This document shows, in pieces, positions 56,082 to 64,000 of a stretch of DNA of 64,000 nt. The notes under the pieces were generated by a model that ran no database searches, was not told where the DNA came from, and worked only from the letters and a program-made list of their open reading frames with translations. The translations under genes and the position numbers were made by a program. Source of the stretch: Isoetes taiwanensis (lineage: Eukaryota; Streptophyta; Lycopodiopsida; Isoetales; Isoetaceae); the NCBI GenBank assembly GCA_021234155.1, contig JAJEKV010000002.1, positions 34,824,128 to 34,888,127 on the forward strand. Reading direction: 5' to 3'. Numbering within the stretch: position 1 is the stretch's first letter; every line of letters begins with the position of its first letter.

Positions 56082-57598
56082 CGTGATGTTCCCTCAACCA
56101 ATATGATGTTTCCATCATATAAATATGCGAAATTCCTCCCACGGGCTCCATCACCACTTAAAAAGGCCTCCCGCCCCACTCGGACTACTTGTGATGGCCA
56201 AGTGTCCGGGTGAGGGACACGGAGGTGTCATGCCTTCTATGAAAATCCTATATAGCGGAAGCGCATATACATGTTAGCACCGCAACAATACAAATAAATA
56301 ATATGCTCCCACAAAGGATGGCCCATCATCATCAATACAAATACAAATGTATATCAATATAACAAAGGAAATGCACCATAAATAAGGATTCTACCAAAGC
56401 TCGACTGCGTGGGGGTCAACCGACAACCGGGACTCCTGATAACAAGAGACATGAGTATAACATGGTGTTGGTCGGCAAAGAACAATGGCTAGGGTAGTCC
56501 ACTCCATCTATCCCTCCCCCGTGCACACTTTGCGATAGGGTCAAACATGCTATGACGTGATTGTAGCCTTCCCGAGACGCAATCTCATGGAGTCGCCTCG
56601 CGAGACTACTCCGTGTTACATCTCCCTGGCCCGGATGAGGTAGGTCAAGGGCGCCCCTCCCCCAAGCATGACGGATCCCCGGGTGTGCTAGAGGACACGA
56701 GCCACCTCGGTGCACCCATATCCGTGAACCCACTAAAACCCCCAAAATCCAAGGGCTGCCTCGGCGCACCCATCGAGTCGAGGCCATCCTTTCGAGACCC
56801 GCCCTGCGACCCAGGAGGTGCCAGACCCATACCCGACCCTCTTCAATGACCAGCTATAAGCCTAGCACACTATAGGAATCCTCAGAGCAAGCTAGGCAAT
56901 TTCCCACCCCGCTTCACCATCATACCCAAGTATCCGGTGTCAATCCCAACATAGCATCCACACCCCGGTGGGCTCTTTGTGCACAGTGTCGCATTTAATA
57001 GAATTAAGGGGTTCTAGCTAGGAGCATATCTAATCCTAGATGGCCTTTTAGGTCTCTACCCCCTTTTTACCCATATAACACAGGAGGAACAGAAAGAGAG
57101 CATTCATGTCAGATACATCCATCATAATCTCATCTAGAACATAAAATAGAGAGACTAATCATCCATCTAACAAGCAAGGGTTAATTTCTGACTAGAATCT
57201 CAAGCTAACTAAGCCTATTAACCCAAGGTCGAGCTAGATCTCTCATCTTTCAAGTTCTCCACGCCTGGGGTTGACTAAGCTCTTCCTCCTTCTCCAATTG
57301 CTCCCAAATCGAATTGGGGCAAATTGGGGAAGGAAACCCCAATTTGGGTGTCCAAGTTCGATTTGGGCCAAGTGTCAATGCTAAATTACTTATTATTAAG
57401 TAATTTAGTATTTTAGCTTTTTAATACTAGGTTAAGCCCTAAATTCGAATTAGGGTTTATGGTTAGGTTTCCACCTAAATAATTAATGATTTAACGTAGC
57501 TAACCTTAGCTTATGAATAATTAATGCACCATTAATTATTCCTAGTGACATGTCATGTATTTATAATGCAAAAAGCGATAAATATATGGAACGCCACA
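56082..57598 (-). repeat. Right LTR (5') of the 14.7-kb element
   Basis: Partner of the left LTR. Ends CGCCACA, then the ATAAC duplication. Its first bases read CGTGATG where the related Ty3 LTR has TGTGACG. Confidence 0.78.
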
Positions 57599-57603
57599 AT
57601 AAC

Positions 57604-58583
57604 TTGAGAAATGAAGAGACGTAATCATGAACAGCTTTTAGAAAAATGATAGGCCTTCTTTAAATTATTTAAACATTCCACTCATAAATATTGCTGAATA
57701 TTGAACCACTCAAGTGTTAAACTACTTAAACATTGCATGCTTAAACATTGTTGAACATTGAACTATTTGAACATTACATTTACATGCTTGTAACCACATA
57801 ATTAAACATTGAAGAATAAACTGCAGAACTTAGATTAAAAGAAGAACGTACACACAATATGTATGAAAGTAGATATTGTATTGTATGTTCCCAAAAAGGA
57901 TTCGTCACTTGGACGTATTTACAAGGCCTATACATAGCAGCCATTTTGCATCACAAAAACTAACTCATCAAAGAGTTAACATCATAATGGAGATTCAATT
58001 ACAAGGTCGAGGAAAAAAAACATAACATTGAAAATAAACCCACAGGGCCAGAAAAAGGCACTAGATATGTTCTAGCAGACAACATCCTAAGCTTCACATG
58101 CAGGTTATTGCCATCAGCTTGTATTATCATCTCCAGAAAGTGCTCATCACCAATACGAACTCGGTCTACCCACTATTGGACCTTTTCAGATGCTACAGCT
58201 TTTTTTCGACACAGGCGATCCACCTCCAAGCAAGAAAATCTAGCCACAACCTTGATTTTCTTGCTTTGCTGGCTAGAATCAACGGATTCCTCCATGGATT
58301 GCTTGGCGGTAATCTTCACCCTTGCCATATTTGTTGAAAAAATGAAGGCTGAATCCAGGACTCCAATCAATTGTAAAGTATGCATGCATAGAATGCTCGA
58401 CAATGAATGCCTCATCAAATGTATAAAGCTTCTATACATGTATTTTTTTTAATAGGTGACTATTGACGATTATTTTGTGCAAGAACTATTGAGTTTGTTA
58501 TGACAGTGATCTTTATTCTTGTAACACCAACACAATGTATGCAAATGTCTAAAGAAAAAGTCTATACATGTCTTAATCTTAAT
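57604..58583. other. Region without a recognised gene
   Basis: Contains ACATTGAAC-type short repeats (about 57670-57810) and an unrecognised 88-codon minus-strand frame (58173-58439). Confidence 0.4.
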
Positions 58584-58948
58584 AGACCACACATGGATTT
58601 TGAAAAAATGTCGCTTTGGCCTGTTGTGCCGTTTTTCACGGCTAGGGAGCAGCCGCCCCCTTCCTCGCCCGATCATCACAACGGTTGCTTTTGAAGAAAG
58701 ATTTGTGGCTTTTGTGGCTAAAGGTGGCTGATGAATTTGTTCTCCAGGAGAATTTAGGAAAAAATCTGTTGAAGTGATTCATTTGCATCTTTTCGGTGGC
58801 AATCTTGCGTAAGTATCCTCTAACGAGGATGTGTTCTTTGTAAGAAGGGTTTGTCTCGTGATTTTTCTTTGGTTTTAGCAATGTGGGTCTGCTTTAACGA
58901 TCTATCGAACATAGCAAATCAACGATGGCTAAGGTAAAATGGAAAGGC

Positions 58949-59137
58949 TGTTGAAGATATGATCATAAGGATCAATGTAGTGCGTGTGGCAGCCTGACTA
59001 GACTGCCAAGTTGGCGATCCAAGCCAAGAGGCACGACTCATCTGAAGAGCCACAACTGCATCTATTTGTAAGCCACGATTGGGGCTATTCCAACCAGTCT
59101 ATTCAATTCTATTTTGTTCTTCCTCCATATTTTATCA
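58949..59137 (+). repeat. 5' LTR
   Basis: Starts TGTTGAAG and ends TTTTATCA, 189 bp. Confidence 0.95.
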
Positions 59138-59149
59138 TGGTATCAGAGC
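59138..59149 (+). other. Primer-binding site, initiator Met-tRNA
   Basis: TGGTATCAGAGC directly after the LTR, no spacer, perfect 12-base complement. Confidence 0.93.
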
Positions 59150-59214
59150 AGGAGCCCTGATCCAGGGGCCTGCGAAGGAGAAGAATTCTTGAGGGTTATC
59201 TACATGCCAAGAAG

Positions 59215-60141
59215 ATGAAGAAAAGGAAGAAAATCAATGCAGACCAAGAGCTCCCGTTGATGGCTGATGGGGTCCAGAGAGAAGACTCAGAGCAGCAGGC
59301 TGATGGGGTCGAGATACAAAACCCAGTGCAACAAATGGACGAAGTTCAAGACCCATCCATGCGAATCGATCAAGATATGCCTCATCGGGACGAAATTCCT
59401 ACAGCAGCAGCAGTCGCTTCAAGTCAAATTGAAGCAAGACAGAGGCAGTATTTCATACCCGTTGAAGAAGTTTGGTCCGAGAAGGATGCCGCAGAAGACG
59501 AATTTCCTTAAGACATAGTGCCACTGAATGATGGGGTATCAAGATTCAAGGATGTAGGTGTAATTGCCGTTGCTGCAACAACAGAAGCCAATTTTGTTGT
59601 TGAGACTCTCGTTCCAGATAATGCCGCAGCAGAAAAATGGGTTGCAAAATGGCAAGGAATGGAGAAAGAGGCAAGAGAACCTCTGTCAATCCGACTTTTG
59701 GCTGATGGAGTTGTGGAAGGAAATCCAGTGCTGTTAGAAGGGGTCCAGATTACTGATATGGGGTCCAGACTTTATGCACGGATGCGTGACTAATCCACTC
59801 AACAATCCCCAATGCACGTTTAGATAAATTGAAGAATGTCAGAAACTCAACAATCTCATATTCTTCTTCAATTTAATGGGTTAAGTGATGCGGTTCCTGA
59901 CATCAAATGGAGGCCAGATCAGGTCTGGATGATTGAGGCTATTGCAGATGTGACACGAGCATATCCACAAGGCAAGGACCTAGGCGAGAATGGTGCTGAA
60001 AAAGACTTAATTTCTCCAGAAAATAAAAGAGTGAACTATGCAGATCTTATGCAGGTTTACCCACGCTTAAAAAGACCGGTGGCCAAAAACGCTAGTTGTT
60101 CAAGGTCGGGGTCCGAAAAGAAGAAGACTTCTGTAATGTAA
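59215..60141 (+). CDS. Unknown internal ORF of the small retrotransposon, interrupted
   Basis: Three pieces lie in one frame: 59215-59511, 59518-59793 and 59836-60141, separated by stops. The first begins MKKRKKINADQE and is acidic and Gln-rich. The second holds FVVETLVPDNAAAEKWVAKW and ends SRLYARMRD. The third begins MSETQQSHILLQFNGLSDAV and ends in a basic tail. I recognise no gag or host domain. The single stop between the first two pieces suggests one original ORF. It could be a diverged gag-like protein or captured host coding sequence. Confidence 0.4.
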
Positions 60142-60610
60142 GCCAAGCCTCTATTTAATTGAGTTAATCTAGTAAGTAATTAGTTACAAAATTAGTAAGT
60201 ATACCCAGCCAGGAGTGGATGAGGACCCAGTGTCTTATCTTGTTATCTTCGGATGCAAGATTAAGGGGGAGAAATGCAGTACAATGTAATCATGCATCCT
60301 CAGTTCTCCTTAATGGGGTATAGTTAGAGGACTCCCTAGACCATCGAAAGGTGAGCAGGTTACATGGCCACTTAGATGAGCTCAGGTTGAGCAGTAAGGG
60401 GGAGTAGATTGACTGCTAAGAGAAGTTTAAAAATAGTCTACAAGTTTAAATTCCTTATGATAAGGAAAAACAGTAGTTGCCTCTAGTTCATCTAGTGATG
60501 AGCAGTTTCAAGCTCATTTGGATGGCTCCATTTGAGAGCAGTTTAAGGAGGAATATGTTGTTAGGGGATAAAAAGGGAATTTAGATTTACACTTCCATTG
60601 ATCTATTGAT

Positions 60611-60620
60611 CAAGGGGAAG
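60611..60620 (+). other. Polypurine tract of the small retrotransposon
   Basis: CAAGGGGAAG directly before the 3' LTR. Confidence 0.75.
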
Positions 60621-60809
60621 TGTTGAAGATATGATCATAAGGATCAATGGAGTGCGTGTGGCCGGCTGACTAGACTGCCAAGTTGGCGATCCAAGCCAAG
60701 AGGCACGACTCATCTGAAGAGCCACAACTGCACCTATTTGTAAGCCACGGTTGGGGCTGTTCCAACCAGTCTATTCAATTCTATTTTGTTCTTCCTCCAT
60801 ATTTTATCA
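60621..60809 (+). repeat. 3' LTR
   Basis: 189 bp, six differences from the 5' LTR, followed by the AAGGC duplication and then the SMP coding sequence. Confidence 0.95.
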
Positions 60810-61332
60810 AAGGCTTGTAAGTTTCGGGGTGCCTATAACCCAGGAAGATGCAGGTTTGATGCAGAGCCCAAAGTCTGCCGCTTTAGGGCATACCCAGAAA
60901 GGGGACACTGCTTCTGTTATTCAAACTGCCACAGATTATAATGTCAGAATCGGTGATGTTGATCTTCACCACCAGTCTTTTGTTGCAGAAAAAGGATTCA
61001 CCGTTTCTGAGCTTAGAATGCCCGGTAGAGCTATTTATACTGAATATGTAGCTGGCATTCCTGTTGTTGGCACTGTTAGACCTACTCCTACGATGCCAGA
61101 GATTGCTGCTGGTTCTGCTATCCAGAGTGCAGAAGTCAGAGCTACTGGTGCTCCTCTCATTGCAAAGTATGGTATTGCTGCTGTAGCACAGTCTGCTGCT
61201 GCTGAGTTAAATCCTAGAGTTGATAACTATCCTAAGACTACTCTCGGAGACGTGCTATCAGATGCAACCTATGTTCTTCCTTCTGATAAGGTAGTTACTG
61301 AAGAGGATGCAACAAAGGATGAGGAAGTATAA

Positions 61333-62241
61333 ATGAGGGTAGCAGGCCACATTCGACCGGGCAGAGTTGCTGCAGCCATTGGGGATCTAGGGCTTTTCCT
61401 TTTGTGCTGCCAGACAAATACGTTCTCAAAAATCCGAGCATGCCGAACCATAAGGAGACGAACATATCTGCAAAATTAGGGAAAGATGTTTCTTGGGGTT
61501 TTTTCATCAGAGAATATCACGATTCATTCTTCTGGAAAGAAGTAAGTCTATCGCCCTTCCTTCTCCGCTCTTTCTTGCTAGCAGGAAGAACCGGTTTTTG
61601 CATTTGATGTATCAGGAAGATTCCTCTGTCAAAGGAATTGCAAGGTCTGACACTGATTTATGTTGGAGTGGTTCAGAAAACAGGTGTATGTTAGATTGGC
61701 AAATACTTGGAATTTCCTAGCACCTCGTTTGCTTTTTCAATTACAGCTATGATTGAAGAAGCCATTCAAGTTCTGAAGCTTGAATATAATTTGGTACTGA
61801 TGCCAAGTTTTTCTTATACCAATCCATCGATATAGTTTGCTCAAATATCGCTACATTTGAGTCATTGTGCTAAGATCGCAAATCGATGCCCTAATTCCAT
61901 TCTATTTGGCTACTCTCATACGGATATGATTCTAGCCTTGTTGGGAGCAAGGCGCATATATCTTCTTCTTATTTTGGTTGTTCAGATTATTTGCAAGTGC
62001 CCTTGGATAAGATGAATTGTTTTCAAGTGCCTCTTGGCAACTACAGATCCTCTTGCTTAATCTGGTTACGATGCGGATAGGCCTTATGAGCTTCTCAAGG
62101 ATATCAGCTTCTAGAGCAATTAATAAGTTCCTGCATGTAGAGAATGAAGATGTCGAGATTACTCCTGTAGTAATTCTCTACAAGTAGTGTAACATTGTAA
62201 TTTTTAATCTTTTATTGTAAAATATAAAAATTCGTTGCCTC
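61333..62241 (+). other. Sequence after the SMP stop, probable 3' untranslated region
   Basis: About 900 bases with no recognised domain. They end with TTGTAATTTTTAATC- and TATAAAAATT-rich sequence typical of plant mRNA ends, running directly into an A tract. Confidence 0.45.
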
Positions 62242-62263
62242 AAAAAAAAAAAAAAAAAAAAAA
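62242..62263 (+). repeat. Poly(A) tract
   Basis: Twenty-two As at the end of an mRNA-like sequence. AGACCACATAT follows; AGACCACACAT occurs upstream at 58584-58594. Confidence 0.85.
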
Positions 62264-62276
62264 GACCACATATACG

Positions 62277-62420
62277 TGCACTTGTAATTGCACTTGTAAT
62301 GTTGTTGGCGGCACTTGTAATGTTGGGAGTACTTGTAATCTCGAGGCAATTGTAATGTTGGGGGTAATGTTCATCTCATCTTATCTTATCTTAGCTTATC
62401 TTATCTTATCTTATCTTCAA
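62277..62420 (+). repeat. Short repeats: CACTTGTAATGTTGG and TTATC units
   Basis: CACTTGTAAT-type units recur at about 62279-62350, followed by a (TTATC)n run at about 62375-62416. Confidence 0.7.
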
Positions 62421-64000
62421 AGAGCATTGGATCAAACAACTCCATACACAATGTATGGTCTTGTTAAAAAAATGTGTTCCTCTACAATTGTTGTATTTCT
62501 TAGATCTTAGGCATGAATTTTTTTTATGCATTTGAACTAGCAAGTTCGAACTCAAGAAGGTGGAGGGAAGGAAATTTTGCAAATGGAATGGATGTTCATG
62601 AAAAGGAACACCCAATCTAGCCTAAATTTTGACACATACGAAGGACAAGCCTCCTATTTCCACATGACCAAGTAGGCATCCCATAGCCCCCCAATCCCAT
62701 CGATCCGAGGCATCGGATCGCCATTCTAGAATGGGACGAGCATGCATGTTTTGCATGCATGCGGGCGGCGCATGCCCGTTCTGGTTGGGAGTTCGCTATT
62801 TTAGGCGCCAAGCCGCTCGACTTCTCATCCACGCTTCCCCTTCTCTCTCCAGCATCTTTATTCTCTTTGAACCCACCCTCCCCTTCTTTGTTATTGTATT
62901 TTTATCGCTGGCACGCTACAGAATCAGCCCTCCACTCGAGGTTTGGTTTGTCTTGTTGTTTTGTTGGTGATGTGCGTACGTTAGCGAAATTTTATCCGCT
63001 TCGACTTTTCCATTCGTGGGTTTTGGGAGCGATTTTTATGCCTTACGCTTGTCCAAGCCCCTTGCCGGGTATTTATCACTAGGGTTTTTCCTCGAAAACC
63101 CGAAAGGGCGGGTTTTTTAATCCCTACGATAAGCTTTCTAAGCAGTACACTAGCCTAGTCTCTATTAGCATTGTATTTTGTTGGGGTCCAAATGATATAA
63201 TTGATTTTTCCTTTATTTTTATGGGTAGTTCGCATGTGTGCGGCTACCCACTATCCACCATTGTAGAAAATCTGCTGAGATGAATGAGAAGCAAGTCTAA
63301 GTTCGGGCGGTTTGTGGGTTTCATGCGAGTCCCATTCTAGAATACACAGTCAACACTTGAAAGAAACTTTTGCAAAGATGCCTTATACATCGATATATTT
63401 TTTTAGTGACACAAGTTTGTGGGATATATCCCGCATCCAAGTTTATTAGAATTCCAAAAGCCCTTAAATCCAAAATTTTTTGGGATCAAACCCCATCAAC
63501 CCTGTGTGGCAAATTTCTACTAAAAGATCCTAAGCCCGATATTTCTATCAATCCTAAGCCCACTATTTCTTGTATTCATGTGAGCATGTTCTAGTTTAGA
63601 TAGAATGGTGCACATTCTTGGGTTAAACTTGTGTGACTACCATTGCTCATGTGACTACCATTGCTTGTTTGTGCATTACTCTTAAGTTTTAGAGCCTATC
63701 TAAGTTCAGGGATTCCAACTTTCATAAAAATCTGATAAAAATAGAGCGGATATAACATGAAACTTGATATGCCCTAAATTTTGATAGAACAGCTTAATTT
63801 TATTGAAAATTCCATGCAAATCTGAATGTTGAATGTTCTTATTGAGCATACATTACTTCAAGTATATGCAAATACAACTGTCACAACTATTATATGGCAA
63901 TTCATAAAAATGATAAACAACATGTGTTACAACAACAGGGAATATCTGCTTCTACTTCTTTGCCTCTTGCTTCTCCACTCATCTACTTTATTCCTGCCAT
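62421..64000. other. Right flank, no gene recognised
   Basis: Holds the second copy of a dispersed repeat (62725-62985, compare 42460-42800). The remaining frames are short and unconserved. Confidence 0.4.

Larger units (their letters stand above)
42850..57598 (-). mobile_element. Large degenerate LTR retrotransposon containing nested insertions
   Basis: Related LTR sequences at the left (from 42850) and right (56082-57598) are flanked by an exact 5-base duplication, ATAAC (42845-42849 and 57599-57603). The terminal bases TATGACGCC and CGCCACA parallel the first Ty3 element. A decayed primer site lies beside the right LTR, giving minus orientation. No gag or pol is recognisable inside. The interior holds a Mutator-like element, another LTR and a large inverted repeat. 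Confidence 0.75.
58949..60809 (+). mobile_element. 1.86-kb non-autonomous LTR retrotransposon
   Basis: Two 189-bp LTRs differ at six positions. AAGGC is duplicated at both edges (58944-58948 and 60810-60814). A perfect initiator-Met primer site abuts the left LTR and a purine tract abuts the right. The interior encodes no gag, protease, integrase or polymerase that I can recognise. Confidence 0.94.
58939..61332 (+). pseudogene. LEA protein, SMP (seed maturation protein) type, split by a retrotransposon
   Basis: SMP-type late-embryogenesis proteins are hydrophilic proteins that build up in maturing seeds and drying tissue. The frame runs ATG GAA AGG C at 58939-58948, is interrupted by the LTR element, and resumes at 60815 to a stop at 61330-61332, equal to 175 residues without the insert. 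Visible SMP features are PITQEDAGLMQS near the N-terminus, GRAIYTEYVAG in the middle, then IQSAEVRATGA, GIAAVAQSAAAELN, TTLGDVLSDATYVLPSDKV and VTEEDA. The 172 codons after the insertion have no stop or frame shift. The start is inferred from rejoining the duplicated target. No intron is seen, which fits a retrocopy. The alternative is a chimeric transcript started in the right LTR, from which the frame is open but without an ATG. Confidence 0.8.

Noticed and set aside
1-64000. CRISPR arrays, operons or bacterial-type systems
   Set aside because: None seen; the window is plant nuclear DNA, and its short repeats are microsatellites or transposon parts.

Overview
This window reads as nuclear DNA from a land plant with a large, repeat-rich genome. 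The plant call rests on a 12-exon methionine S-methyltransferase (MMT) gene, an SMP-type late-embryogenesis protein and a MiAMP1-like antimicrobial gene. It also rests on chromovirus and Ty1/copia LTR elements primed by initiator Met-tRNA, and on a Mutator-like element carrying a ULP1-type protease. Nothing seen fixes the clade, so no species is proposed.

Layout. 764-13878 is a minus-strand Ty3/gypsy chromovirus with both LTRs, a primer site, a polypurine tract and broken gag-pol, plus about 4.3 kb of unrecognised coding upstream of gag. 14.0-19.8 kb is unique or low-copy DNA with a small minus-strand MiAMP1-like gene (about 16.3-16.7 kb), exon-like blocks of an unknown gene (17.4-18.4 kb) and hairpins. 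19858-25202 is a complete minus-strand Ty1/copia element. 25.2-31.7 kb has no recognisable gene. 31708-36529 is the plus-strand MMT gene. 38835-40295 is a 5'-truncated LINE with a target-site duplication.

42850-57598 is a degenerate minus-strand LTR element bounded by an exact ATAAC duplication. Inside it lie a 5.1-kb Mutator-like transposon (44591-49723) carrying a ULP1-like protease gene, a separate LTR (50684-51451) and an inverted repeat with about 380-bp arms (54953-55829). Near the right end an LEA/SMP reading frame is split after its tenth base by a 1.86-kb LTR retrotransposon (58949-60809) flanked by AAGGC; a poly(A) tract at 62242 suggests the SMP copy may be a retrocopy.

The host genes do not form an operon or pathway. 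MMT makes S-methylmethionine, the SMP protein belongs to a desiccation/seed-associated LEA family, and the MiAMP1-like protein would be secreted in defence. Most of the window's interest lies in nested insertions. Several good genes (MMT, MiAMP1-like, copia pol) carry single-base frame breaks. In the Ty3 LTR pair the differences cluster in C/G-rich spots while AT-rich stretches match, so some breaks may be consensus errors and not true mutations.
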